Positions 14,510 through 29,550 of a stretch of DNA of 64,000 nucleotides are shown piece after piece. The number at the start of each line of letters is the position of its first letter. Positions within the stretch are counted from its first letter, which is position 1. The notes under the pieces are model-generated. The model did no database searches. It saw nothing but the letters and a program-made list of their open reading frames with translations, and was not told the DNA's origin. The position numbers and the translations under genes were made by a program. Origin of the DNA: Megachile rotundata (lineage: Eukaryota > Arthropoda > Insecta > Hymenoptera > Megachilidae); assembly GCF_050947335.1 (NCBI RefSeq), contig NC_134997.1, forward strand, positions 806,001-870,000. The letters are read 5' to 3'.

Positions 14510-14630
14510 ACACAATCACGATCGCACAATCACGGTCGCACAATCACGATCGCACAATCACGATCGCACAATCACGATCGCACAATCACGATCGCAAAAT
14601 CACGATCGCACAATCACGATCGCACAATCA
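14510..14630 (+). repeat. CACAATCACGATCG subarray, third (short)
   Basis: About eight units, starting with the same AATCGC run, AATCAAACAATCAC head, CACGGTCGC second unit and CAAAATC variant as the array at 12,982. It is therefore probably a truncated copy of that array. Block C copy 2 has no array at the corresponding place; a segment like 12,180-12,440 sits there instead. Confidence 0.8.
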
Positions 14631-15118
14631 CGATCACACAATCACGATCACACAATCACGATCACACAATCACGATCACACAATCACGACCACACAATCA
14701 CGACCACACAATCACGATCACACAATCACGATCACACTATCACGATCACACAATCACGGTCACACAATCACGACCACACAATCACAATCACACAATCACA
14801 ATCACACAATCACGACCACACAATCACGACCACACAATCACGATCACAAAATCACGATTACACTATCACGATCACACAATCACGATCACACAAACACGAT
14901 CACACAATCACGATCACACAATCACAATCACACAATCACGATCACACAATCTTAATCACACAACCACAACCACACAATCACACAACCACAATCCCACAAT
15001 CACGATCACACAATCACGATCACACAATCACACAATCACAATCACAATCACACAATCACAATCACAATCACACAATCGCGATCACGCAATCGCGATCACG
15101 CAATCGCGATCACACAGT

Positions 15119-15692
15119 CACAATTCCACAATCACGATCACACAATCACGACCACACAGTCACAATCACAAAATCGCAATCACAATCACACAATCACAGT
15201 CACACAATCACAATAACACAATCACAATCACACAATCACAATCACACAATCACAATCACACAATCACAATCACACAATCACAATCACACAATCACAATCA
15301 CACAATCACAATCACACAATCACAATCACACAATCACAATCCCACAATCACGATCACACAATCACGACCACACAGTCTCAATCACACAATAGCAATCACA
15401 ATCCCACAATCACAATCACACAATCACAGTCACACAATCACAATCACACAACCACAACCACACAATCACACAGCCACAATCCCACAATCACGATCACACA
15501 ATCACGATCACACAATCACACCGTCACAATCCCACAATCACAATCACACAATCACGATCCCACAGTCACGATCCCACAATCACGATCACACAATCACAAT
15601 CACACAATCACGACCACACAATCACGACCACACAATCACGATCACACAATCACGATCACACTATCACGATCACACAATCACGGTCACACAAT
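15119..15692 (+). repeat. 574-bp tandem duplication, unit 1
   Basis: Begins at a unique CACAATTCCAC variant that recurs 574 bp later (CAATTCC at 15,121 and 15,695). It then runs through CACAAAATCGC, AATAACAC, a canonical run, CAGTCTCAATC with CAATAGC, CACACCGTC and CACGGTC. The first tens of bases overlap the end of block C copy 1. Confidence 0.85.
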
Positions 15693-16375
15693 CACAATTC
15701 CACAATCACGATCACACAATCACGACCACACAGTCACAATCACAAAATCGCAATCACAATCACACAATCACAGTCACACAATCACAATAACACAATCACA
15801 ATCACACAATCACAATCACACAATCACAATCACACAATCACAATCACACAATCACAATCACACAATCACAATCACACAATCACAATCACACAATCACAAT
15901 CACACAATCACAATCACACAATCACAATCACACAATCACAATCACACAATCACAATCACACAATCACAATCACACAATCACAATCACACAATCACAATCA
16001 CACAATCACAATCACACAATCACAATCCCACAATCACGATCACACAATCACGACCACACAGTCTCAATCACACAATAGCAATCACAATCCCACAATCACA
16101 ATCACACAATCACAGTCACACAATCACAATCACACAACCACAACCACACAATCACACAGCCACAATCCCACAATCACGATCACACAATCACGATCACACA
16201 ATCACACCGTCACAATCCCACAATCACAATCACACAATCACGATCCCACAGTCACGATCCCACAATCACGATCACACAATCACAATCACACAATCACGAC
16301 CACACAATCACGACCACACAATCACGATCACACAATCACGATCACACTATCACGATCACACAATCACGGTCACAC
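15693..16375 (+). repeat. 574-bp tandem duplication, unit 2 (canonical run expanded)
   Basis: Repeats unit 1 in the same variant order. The canonical run (about 15,787-16,020) is 112 bp longer, exactly eight 14-bp units, shown by the offset rising from 574 to 686 at the CACAATCCCAC that closes the run (15,335 against 16,021). Confidence 0.85.
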
Positions 16376-16983
16376 AATCACGACCACACAATCACGATCA
16401 CACAATCACGATCACACAATCACACAGTCACAATCCCACAATCACGATCACACAATCACGACCACACAGTCACAATCACACAATCGCAATCACAATCACA
16501 CAATCACAGTCACACAATCACAATCACATAACCACAACCACACAATCACACAGTCACAATCCCACAATCACGATCACACAATCACGACCACACAGTCACG
16601 ATCACACAATCACGATCACACTATCACGATCACACTATCACGATCACACTATCACGATCACACAATCACAGTCACACAATCACAATCACACAGTCACACA
16701 ATCACAATCACAATCACAATCACAATCACAATCACAATCACACGATCACAGTCACGATCACACAATCACAATCACACAATCACAATCCCTCAATCACAAT
16801 CACACAATCACAGTCACACAATCACAATCACACAATCACACAGTCACAATCCCACAATCACGATCACCCAATCACGATCACCCAATCACGACCACCCAAT
16901 CACGATCACCCAATCACGATCACCAAATCACGATCACCCAATCACGATCATCGAATCACGGTCACCCAATCACGATCACACGA
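16376..16983 (+). repeat. Bridge between the two block C copies
   Basis: CACGAT-rich units, CAACCAC motif, a hexamer tract (about 16,702-16,742) and a CACCCAATCACGAT run with an unusual ATCATCGAATCAC near 16,948, close to the ATCACCGAATC near 3,188. It resembles 2,900-3,240 in order, but nothing outside the repeat family is present. Confidence 0.8.
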
Positions 16984-19783
16984 TCACAATCACACGATCA
17001 CAATCACACAATCACAGTCACACAATCACACAATCACAATCACACAATCACAATCACACAAACACAATCACACAATCACAATCACACAATCACAATCACA
17101 CAATCACAATCACACAATCACAATCACACAATCACAATCACACAATCACAATCACAACAATCACAGTCACACAATCACAATCACACAATCACAATCACTC
17201 AATCACAATCACACAATCACAATCACACAATCAAACAATCGCAATCAAACAATCGCAATCACACAATCGCAATCACACAATCGCAATCACACAATCGCAA
17301 TCACACAATCGCAATGACACAATCGCAATCACACAATCGCAATAACACAATCGCAATCACACAATCGCAATCACACAATCGCAATCACACAATCGCAATC
17401 ACACAATCGCAATCACACATTCGCAATCACACAATCAAACAATCACACAACCACAATCCCACAATCACAATCGCACAATCACAATCACACAATCGTAATC
17501 ACACAAACGCAATCACACGATCGCAATCACACGGTCACAATCACACGATCGCAATCACACGATCACAATCACACTATCACGATCGCACAATCACAGTCAC
17601 ACAATCACAATCACACAGTCACACAATCACAATCACAATCACAATCGCAATCAGAATCACAATCACAATCACAATCACAATCACAATCACAATCACAATC
17701 ACAATCACAATCACAATCACACAATCACAGTCACGATCACACAATCACAATCACACAATCACAATCCCACAATCACAGCCACACCATCACAATCACACAA
17801 TCGCACAGTCACAATCCCACAATCACGATCACCCAATCACGATCACCCAATCACGATCACCTAATCACGGTCACACAATCACGGTCACACAATCACGATC
17901 ACACAATCACGATCACACAATCACACAATCACAATCACAATCACAATCACACAATCGCGATCACGCAATCGCGATCACGCAATCGCGATCACGCAATCGC
18001 GATCACACAATCACGATCACACAATCACACAGTCACAATCCCACAATCACGATCACACAATCACGACCACACAGTCACAATCACACAATCGCAATCACAA
18101 TCACACAATCACAGTCACACAATCACAATCACATAACCACAACCACACAATCACACAGTCACAATCCCACAATCACGATCACACAATCACGACCACACAG
18201 TCACGATCACACAATCACGATCACACTATCACGATCACACTATCACGATCACACCATCACGATCACACAATCACAGTCACACAATCACAATCACACAGTC
18301 ACACAATCACAATCACAATCACAATCACAATCACAATCACAATCACAATCACAATCACAATCACAATCACACGATCACAGTCACGATCACACAATCACAA
18401 TCACACAATCACAATCCCACAATCACAATCACACAATCACAGTCACACAATCACAATCACACAATCACACAGTCACAATCCCACAATCACGATCACCCAA
18501 TCACGATCACCCAATCACGACCACCCAATCACGATCACCCAATCACGATCACCAAATCACGATCACCCAATCACGATCACCCAATCACGGTCACCCAATC
18601 ACGATCACACGATCACGATCACACGATCACAATCACACAATCACAATCACACAATCACACAATCACAATCACACAATCACAATCACACAAACACAATCAC
18701 ACAATCACAATCACACAATCACGACCACACAATCACGATCACACAATCACGATCACACTATCACGATCACACAATCACGGTCACACAATCACGACCACAC
18801 AATCACGATCACACAATCACGATCACACAATCACACAGTCACAATCCCACAATCACGATCACACAATCACGACCACACAGTCATAATCACACAATCGCAA
18901 TCCCACAATCACAATCACACAATCACAGTCACATAATCACAATCACACAATCACACAGTCACAATCCCACACTCACGATCACCCAATCACGATCACCCAA
19001 TCACGACCACCCAATCACGATCACCCAATCACGATCACCAAATCACGATCGCCCAATCACGATCACCCAATCACGGTCACCCAATCACGATCACACGATC
19101 ACAATCACACGATCACAATCACACAATCACAATCACACAATCACACAATCACAATCACACAATCACAATCACACAAACACAATCACACAATCACAATCAC
19201 ACAATCACAATCACACAATCACAATCACACAATCACAATCACACAATCACAATCACACAATCACAATCACACAATCACAATCACACAATCACAATCACAC
19301 AATCACAATCACACAATCACAATCACACAATCACAATCACACAATCACAATCACACAATCACGATCACACAATCACAATCACACAATCACAATCACACAA
19401 TCACAATCACACAATCACAATCACACAATCACAATCACACAATCACGACCACACAATCACGATCACACAATCACGATCACACAATCACACAGTCACAATC
19501 CCACAATCACGATCACACAATCACGACCACACAGTCACAATCTCACGATCGCAATCACAATCACACAATCACAGTCACACAATCACAATCACACAACCAC
19601 AACCACACAATCCCACAGTCACAATCCCACAATCACGATTACACAATCACGACCACACAGTCACGATCACACAATCGCAATCACACAATCACAATCACAC
19701 AACCACAATCACACAATCACAACCACACAATCACAATCACACAATCGCGATCACACAATCACGATCACACAATCAAACAATCA

Positions 19784-20010
19784 CACAATCACGATCGCAC
19801 AATCACGATCGCACAATCACGATCGCACAATCACGATCGCACAATCACGATCGCACAATCACGATCGCACAATCACGATCGCACAATCACGATCGCACAA
19901 TCACGATCGCACAATCACGATCGCACAATCACGATCGCACAATCACGATCGCACAATCACGATCGCACAATCACGATCGCACAATCACGATCGCACAATC
20001 ACCATCGCAC
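19784..20010 (+). repeat. CACAATCACGATCG subarray in block C copy 2
   Basis: About 16 units with the same AATCAAACAATCAC head and CACCATCG end as the array at 11,049. It is followed by GATCAAAAAATC where copy 1 has GATCACAAAATC. Confidence 0.88.
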
Positions 20011-21754
20011 AATCACGATCAAAAAATCACGATCACAATCACGATCACACAATCACGATCACATAATCACGATCACAGAATCACGATCACAGAATCACGA
20101 TCACAGAATCACGATCTCAGAATCACGATCACACAATCACGACCACACAGTCGCAATCACACAATCCCAATCACACAATCGCAGTCACACAATCGCAATC
20201 ACACAATCGCAATCACACACTCGCAATCCCACAGTCACAATCACACAATCACAGTCACACAATCACAATCACACAATCACAATCCCACAGTCACAATCTC
20301 ACAATCACGATCACACAATCACGACCACACAGTCACGATCACACAATCGCAATCACACAATCACAATCATACAACCACAATCACACAATCACAACCATGA
20401 TCAAACAATCACGATCAAACAATCACGATCACACAATCACGATCACACAATCACGATCACACAATCACGATCACACAATCACGATCACACAATCACGATC
20501 ACACAATCACGATCACACAATCACGATCACACAATCACGATCACACAATCACGATCACACAATCACGACCACACAATCACACAGTCACAATCCCAGAATC
20601 ACGATCACACAATCACGACCACACAGTCACAATCACACAATCGCAATCACAATCCCACAATCACAATCACACAATCACAGTCACTCAATCACAATCACAC
20701 AACCACAACCACACAATCCCACAGTCACAATCCCACAATCACGACCACACAGTCACGATCACACAATCGCATTCACACAATCACAATCACACAACCACAA
20801 TCGCACAATCACAACCACACAATCACAATCACACAATCACAATCAAACAATCACAATCACACAATCACGATCACATAATCACGATCACACAATCACCATC
20901 ACACTATCACGATCACAAAATCACGATCACAATCACGATCACACATTCACGATTACACAATCACGATCACAGAATCCTAATCACACAATCAGGATCGCAC
21001 AATCACGATCACATAATCACGGTCACACAATCACGATCACACAATCACGATCACACAATAACGATCACACAATCACACAATCACAATCACAATCACATAA
21101 TCACAATCACACAATCACAATCACACAATCACAATCACACAATCCCAATCAAACAATCACAATCACACAATCACGATCACACAATCACGATCACACAATC
21201 ACGATCACACAATCACGATCACACAATCACGATCACACAGTCACAATCCCACAATCACGATCACACAATCACGACCACTCAGTCGCAATCAACCAATCGC
21301 AATCACAATCCCACAATCACAATCACACAATCACAGTCACACAAACACAATCACACAACCACAACCACACAATCACACAGTCAAAATCCCACAATCACGA
21401 TCACACTATCACGACCACACAGTCACGATCACACAATCACGATCACACTATCACGATCACACTATCACGATCACACAATCACAGTCACACAATCACAATC
21501 ACACAGTCACACAATCACAATCACACAATCACACAGTCACAATCCCACAATCACGATCACCCAATCACGATCACCCAATCACGATCACCCAATCGCGATC
21601 ACCAAATCACGATCACCCGATCACGATCACACGATCACAATCACACGATCACAATCACACAATCACAATCACACAATCACACAATCACAATCACACAATC
21701 GCAATCACACAATCGCAATCACACAATCGCAATCACACAATCAAACAATCACAC

Positions 21755-22020
21755 AATCACGATCGCACAATCACGGTCGCACAATCACGATCGCACAATC
21801 ACGATCGCACAATCACGATCGCACAATCACGATCGCACAATCACGATCGCACAATCACGATCGCACAATCACGATCGCACAATCACGATCGCACAATCAC
21901 GATCGCACAATCACGATCGCACAATCACGATCGCACAATCACTATCGCACAGTCACGATCGCACAATCACGATCGCACAATCACGATCGCACAATCACGA
22001 TCGCACAATCACGATCGCAC
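21755..22020 (+). repeat. CACAATCACGATCG subarray, second of block C copy 2
   Basis: About 19 units with CACGGTCGC in the second unit and the CACTATCGCACAGTC variant near 21,942, matching 12,982-13,250 unit for unit. It lacks the CAAAATC variant seen in copy 1. Confidence 0.88.
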
Positions 22021-23875
22021 AATCACCATCACACAATCACGATCACAAAATCACGATCACAATCACGATCACACAATGACGACCACACAATCACGATCAC
22101 GCAATCACGATCACACAATCGCGATCACACAATCACTACCACACAATCACACAGTCACAATCCCACAATCACGATCACACAATCACGACCACACAATCCC
22201 ACAGTCACAATCTCACAATCACGATCACACAATCACGACCACACAGTCACGATCACACAATCACGATCACACAATCACAATCACACAACCACAACCACAC
22301 AATCACACAGTCACAATCCCACAATCACGATCACACAATCACGACCACACAGTCGCAATCACACAATCGCAATCATACAATCGCAGTCACACAATCGCAA
22401 TCACACAATCGCAATCACACACTCGCAATCCCACAGTCACAATCACACAATCACAGTCACACAATCACAATCACACAATCACAATCGCACAACCACAACC
22501 ACACAATCCCACAGTCACAATCTCACAATCACGATCACACAATCACGACCACACAGTCACGATCACACAATCGCAATCACAGAATCACAATCATGCAACC
22601 ACAATCACACAATCACAACCACGATCAAACAATCACGATCAAACAATCACGATCACACAATCACGATCACACAATCACGATCACACAATCACCATCACAC
22701 AATCACGATCACACAATCACGATCACACAATCACGACCACACAATCACACAGTCACAATCCCAGAATCACGATCACACAATCACGACCACACAGTCACAA
22801 TCACACAATCGCAATCACAATCCCACAATCACAATCACACAATCACAGTCACACAATCACAATCACACAACCACAACCACACAATCCCACAGTCACAATC
22901 ACACAATCACGATCACACAATCACGACCACACAGTCACGATCACACAATCGCAATCACACAATCACAATCACACAACCACAATCGCACAATCACAAACAC
23001 ACAATCACAATCACACAATCACAATCACACAATCACAATCACACAATCACGATCACACAATCACGATCACACAATCACCATCACACTATCACGATCACAA
23101 AATCACGATCACAATCACGATCACACATTCACGATTACACAATCACGATCACAGAATCCTAATCACACAATCAGGATCGCACAATCACGATCACATAACC
23201 ACGGTCACACAATCACGATCACACAATCACGATCACACAATAACGATCACACAATCACACAATCACAATCACAATCACATAATCACAATCACACAATCAC
23301 AATCACACAATCACAATCACACAATCACAATCAAACAATCACAATCACACAATCACGATCACACAATCACGATCACACAATCACGATCACACAATCACGA
23401 CCACACAATCACGATCACACAATCACGATCACACTATCACGATCACACAATCACGGTCACACAATCACGACCACAGAATCACAATCACACAATCACAATC
23501 ACACAATCACGACCACACAATCACGACCACACAATCACGATCACAAAATCACGATTACACTATCACGATCACACAATCACGATCACACAAACACGATCAC
23601 ACAATCACGATCACACAATCACAATCACACAATCACGATCACACAATCTTAATCACACAACCACAACCACACAATCACACAACCACAATCCCACAATCAC
23701 GATCACACAATCACGATCACACAATCACACAATCACAATCACAATCACACAATCACAATCACAATCACACAATCGCGATCACGCAATCGCGATCACGCAA
23801 TCGCGATCACACAGTCACAATTCCACAATCACGATCACACAATCACGACCACACAGTCACAATCACACAATCGCA

Positions 23876-24187
23876 ATCACAATCACACAATCACAATCAC
23901 ACAATCACAATCACACAATCACAATCACACAATCACAATCACACAATCACAATCACACAATCACAATCACACAATCACAATCACACAATCACAATCACAC
24001 AATCACAATCACACAATCCCAATCACAGAATCACAATCACACAATCACAATCACACAATCACAATCACACAATCACAATCACACAATCACAATCACACAA
24101 TCACAATCACACAATCAAACAATCGCAATCAAACAAACGCAATCACACGATCGCAATCACACAATCGCAATCACACAATCGCAATGA
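23876..24187 (+). repeat. Canonical run with AATCAAAC / AATCGC tail
   Basis: About 17 canonical 14-mers with one CCCAATCACAGAAT variant near 24,018, then AATCAAACAATCGC, CAAACGC and CACGATCGC units ending in a caATGac variant at 24,184. The same tail order recurs before 27,426, 32,266, 42,700 and 49,174. Confidence 0.85.
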
Positions 24188-26480
24188 CACAATCGCAATC
24201 ACACAATCGCAATCACACAATCGCAATCACACAATCGCAATCACACAATCGCAATCACACAATCGCAATCACACAATCGCAATCGCACAATCAAACAATC
24301 ACACAACCACAATCCCACAATCACAATCGCACAATCACAATCACACAATCGCAATCACACAAACGCAATCACACAATCGCAATCACACGATCACAATCAC
24401 ACTATCACGATCGCACAATCACGATCACACAATCACGATCCCACAGTCACGATCCCACAATCACGATCACACAATCACAATCACACAATCACGACCACAC
24501 AATCACGACCACACAATCACGATCACACAATCACGATCACACAATCACGATCACACTATCACGATCACACAATCACGATCACATAATCACAATCACACAA
24601 CCACAACCGCACAATCACACAGACACAATCACACAATCGCAATCACAATCACACAATCACAGTCACACAATCACAATCACACAACCACAACCACACAATC
24701 ACACAGTCACAATCCCACAATCACGATCACACAATCACGATCACACAATCACGACCACACAATCACGATCACGCAATCACGATCACACAATCACGATCAC
24801 ACAATCACGATCACACAATCACGATCACACAATCGCGATCACACAATCACGACCATACAATCACACAGTCACAATCCCACAATCACGATCACACAATCAC
24901 GACCACACAGTCGCAATCACACAATCGCAATCACAATCCCACAATCACAATCACACAATCACAGTCACACAATCACTATCACACAACCACAACCACACAA
25001 TCACACAGTCAAAATCCCACAATCACGATCACACTATCACGACCACACAGTCACGATCACACAATCACGATCACACTATCACGATCACACTATCACGATC
25101 ACACAATCACAGTCACACAATCACGATCGCACAACCACAACCACACAATCCCACAGTCACAATCCCACAATCACGATCACACAATCACGATCACACAATC
25201 ACGATCACACAATCACGATCACACAATCACGATCACACAATCACGATCACACAATCACGACCACACAATCACGACCACACAATCACGATCACACAATCAC
25301 GATCACACTATCACGATCACACAATCACGGTCACACAATCACGACCACACAATCACGATCACACAATCACGATCACACAATCACAATCACACAATCACAA
25401 TCACACAATCACAATCACACAATCACGACCACACAATCACGACCACACAATCACGATCACAAAATCACGATTACACTATCACGATCACACAATCACGATC
25501 ACACAAACACGATCACACAATCACGATCACACAATCACAATCACACAATCACGATCACACAATCTCAATCACACAACCACAACCACACAATCACACAGTC
25601 ACAATCCCACAATCACGATCACACAATCACGATCCCACAATCACACAATCACAATCACAATCACACAATCACAATCACAATCACACAATCGCGATCACGC
25701 AATCGCGATCACGCAATCGCGATCACACAATCACGATCACACAGTCACAATTCCACAATCACGATCACACAATCACGACCACACAGTCACAATCACACTA
25801 TCGCAATCACAATCACACAATCACAGTCACACAATCACAATAACACAATCACAATCACACAATCACAATCACACAATCACAATCACACAATCACAGTCAC
25901 ACAATCACAATCACACAACCACAATCCCACAATCACAATCGCACAATCACAATCACACAATCGCAATCACACAAACGCAATCACACAATCGTAATCACAC
26001 GATCACAATCACACTATCACGATCGCACAATCACGATCACACAATCACGATCCCACAGTCACGATCCCACAATCACGATCACACAATCACAATCACACAA
26101 TCACCACCACACAATCACGACCACACAATCACGATCACACAATCACGATCACACAATCACGATCACACTATCACGATCACACAATCACGATCACACAATC
26201 ACGATCACACAATCACAATCACACAATCACGATCACATAATCACAATCACACAACCACAACCACACAATCACACAGTCACAATCCCACAATCACGATCAC
26301 ACAATCACGACCACACAGACACAATCACACAATCGCAATCACAATCACACAATCACAGTCACACAATCACAATCACACAACCACAACCACACAATCACAC
26401 AGTCACAATCCCACAATCACGATCACACAATCACGATCACACAATCACGACCACACAATCACGATCACACAATCACGATC
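24188..26480 (+). repeat. Two related cassettes with CACGATCCCACAGTC markers
   Basis: AATCGC units and the AATCAAACAATCAC plus CAACCACAATCCCAC motif near 24,290, then a chain CAAACGC - AATCGC - CACGATC - CACTATC - CACGATCGC - CACGATCCCACAGTC near 24,358-24,455. The chain recurs near 25,972-26,065, 27,724, 32,440, 42,880 and 49,350. A CACAAAATCACGATTACAC marker lies near 25,455. Only the satellite repeat is visible. Confidence 0.8.
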
Positions 26481-26808
26481 ACACAATCACAATCACACAA
26501 TCACAATCACACAATCACAATCACACAATCACAATCACACAATCACAATCACACAATCACAATCACACAATCACAATCACACAATCACAATCACACAATC
26601 ACAATCACACAATCACAATCACACAATCACAATCACACAATCACAATCACACAATCACAATCACACAATCACAATCACACAATCACAATCACACAATCAC
26701 AATCACACAATCACAATCACACAATCACAATCACACAATCACAATCACACAATCACAATCACACAATCACAATCACACAATCACAATCACACAATCACAA
26801 TCACACAA
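26481..26808 (+). repeat. Homogeneous canonical 14-mer run
   Basis: About 23 uninterrupted CACAATCACACAAT units, ending in AATCTCAATCACAC and then CACGATCGC. It is among the longest perfect runs in the window. Confidence 0.92.
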
Positions 26809-27849
26809 TCTCAATCACACGATCGCAATCACACGATCACAATCACGCTATCACGATCGCACAATCACAGTCACACAACCACAATCACACAGTCACACAA
26901 TCACAATCACAATCACAATCACAATCATAATCACAATCACAATCACAATCACAATCACAATCACAATAACAATCACAATCACAATCACACAATCACAGTC
27001 ACGATCACACAATCACAATCACACAATCACAATCCCACAATCACAATCACACAATCACAGTCACACAATCACAATCACACAATCGCACAGTCACAATCCC
27101 ACAATCACGATCACCCAATCACGATCACCCAATCACGATCACCCAATCACGATCACACAATCACGATCACACAATCACGATCACACAATCACGATCACAC
27201 AATCACGATCACACAATCACACAGTCACAATCCCACAATCACGATCACACAATCACGACCACACAGTCACAATCACACAATCGCAATCACAATCACACAA
27301 TCACAGTCACACAATCACAATCGCACAATCAAACAATTGCAATCAAACAATCCTAATCACACAATCGCAATTACACAAACGCAATCACACGATCGCAATC
27401 ACACAATCGCAATCACACAATCGCAATGACACAATCGCAATCACACAATCGCAATCACACAATCGCAATCACACAAACGCAATCACAATCACACAATCAC
27501 AGTCACACAATCACAATCACACAACCACAACCACACAATCACACAGTCACAATCCCACAATCACGATCACACAATCACGATCACACAATCACGACCACAC
27601 AATCACGATCACACAATCACGATCACACAATCACAATCACACAATCACAATCACACAATGACAATCACACAATCACAATCACACAATCACAATCACACAA
27701 TCACAATCACACAATCACAATCACACAAACGCAATCACACAATCGCAATCACACGATCACAATCACACTATCACGATCGCACAATCACGATCACACAATC
27801 ACGATCCCACAGTCACGATCCCACAATCACGATCACACAATCACAATCA
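26809..27849 (+). repeat. Hexamer tract and mixed cassette
   Basis: A pure hexamer tract (about 26,900-26,990, with one CATAAT and one AATAAC) is followed by the CACAGTCACGATC motif, a CACCCAATCACGAT run, a second AATCAAAC/AATCGC tail with caATGac at 27,426, and canonical units. The CAACCAC motif and CACGATCCCACAGTC chain follow. Confidence 0.8.
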
Positions 27850-29550
27850 CATAATCACGACCACACAATCACGACCACACAATCACGATCACACAATCAC
27901 GATCACACAATCACGATCACACTATCACGATCACACAATCACGATCACACAATCACGATCACACAATCACAATCACACAATCACGATCACATAATCACAA
28001 TCACACAACCACAACCACACAATCACACAGTCACAATCCCACAATCACGATCACACAATCACGACCACACAGTCACAATCACACAATCGCAATCACAATC
28101 ACACAATCACAGTCACACAATCACAATCACACAACCACAACCACACAATCACACAGTCACAATCTCACAATCACGATCACACAATCACGATCACACAATC
28201 ACGACCACACAATCACAATCACACAATCACAATCACACAATCACAATCACACAATCACAATCACACAATCACAAACACACAATCACGACCACACAATCAC
28301 GACCACACAATCACGACCACACAATCACGATCACAAAATCACGATTACACTATCACGATCACACAGTCACGATCACACAATAACGATCACACAATCACGA
28401 TCACACAATCACAATCACACAATCACGATCACACAATCTCAATCACACAACCACAACCACACAATCACACAGTCACAATCCCACAATCACGATCACACAA
28501 TCACACAATCACAATCACAATCACAATCACACAATCGCGATAGCGCAATCGCAATCACGCAATCGCGATCACGCAATCGCGATCATACAATCACGATCAC
28601 ACAATCACACAGTCCCAATCCCAAAATCACGATCACACAATCACGACCACACAGTCACAATCACACAATCGCAATCACAATCACACAATCACAGTCACAC
28701 AATCACAATCACACAATCACAATCACACAATCACAATCACACAAACACAATCACACAATCACAATCACACAATCACAATCACACAATCACGATCACACAA
28801 TCACGATCCCACAGTCACGATCCCACAATCACGATCACACAATCACAATCACACAATCACGACCACACAATCACGACCACACAATCACGATCACACAATC
28901 ACGATCACACAATCACGATCACACAATCACGATCACAGAATCACGATCACACAATCACGATCACACAATCACGATCACACAATCACGATCACACAATCAC
29001 AACCACACAATCACGATCACACAATCACGATCACACAATCACGATCACACAATCACGATCACACAATCACGATCACACAATCACGATCACACAATCACGA
29101 TCACACAATCACAATCACACAATCACGGTCACACAATCACAATCACACAACCACAACCACACAATCACACAGTCACAATCCCACAATCACGATCACACAA
29201 TCACGACCACACAGTCACAATCACACAATCGCAATCACAATCCCACAATCACAATCACACAATCATAGTCACACAATCACAATCACACAACCACAACCAC
29301 ACAATCACACAGTCACAATCCCACAATCACGATCACACAATCACGATCACACAATCACGATCACACAATCACGATCACACAATCACGATCACACAATCAC
29401 GACAACACAATCACGACCACACAATCACGATCACACTATCACGATGACACAATCACAATCACACAATCACAATCACACAATCACGACCACATAATCACGA
29501 CCACACAATCACGATCACAAAATCACGATTACACAATCACAATCACACAA
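27850..29550 (+). repeat. 1.7-kb higher-order repeat D, unit 1
   Basis: Markers recur about 1.7 kb on: GATCACATAATC at 27,985 and 29,681 (offset 1,696), ACGATTACAC at 28,341 and 30,065 (1,724), the rare GATAGCGC at 28,539 and 30,277 (1,738), AATCATAGTC at 29,261 and 30,985 (1,724). The offset changes are exact multiples of 14 bp, so units were gained or lost inside homogeneous stretches. Confidence 0.85.

Larger units (their letters stand above)
7861..15180 (+). repeat. Large higher-order block C, copy 1 (about 7.3 kb)
   Basis: Follows 16,984-23,875 over its length. The offset is 9,123 at the start, 9,135 near 9,800, 8,721 near 11,680 and 8,771 near 13,305. Over 8,191-9,801 the forward translation differs from copy 2 only by one D/G change and a 12-bp length change in a hexamer tract, so identity is very high. 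Offset changes coincide with homogeneous runs, hexamer tracts and the CGATCG array. The left boundary is sharp: sequence before 7,861 does not match that before 16,984. Confidence 0.85.
16984..23875 (+). repeat. Large higher-order block C, copy 2 (about 6.9 kb)
   Basis: Partner of 7,861-15,180. It shares the phase slip near 17,153, two long CGATCG arrays, two of the AGAATCCTAATC-type segments and the CACAATTCCAC end near 23,818. It differs by a 414-bp shorter canonical run near 19,150-19,440, one fewer CGATCG unit at 19,784-20,010, a 50-bp gain near 21,630-21,690, a loss near 22,260-22,290, and a replaced segment near 23,092-23,390. Confidence 0.85.
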
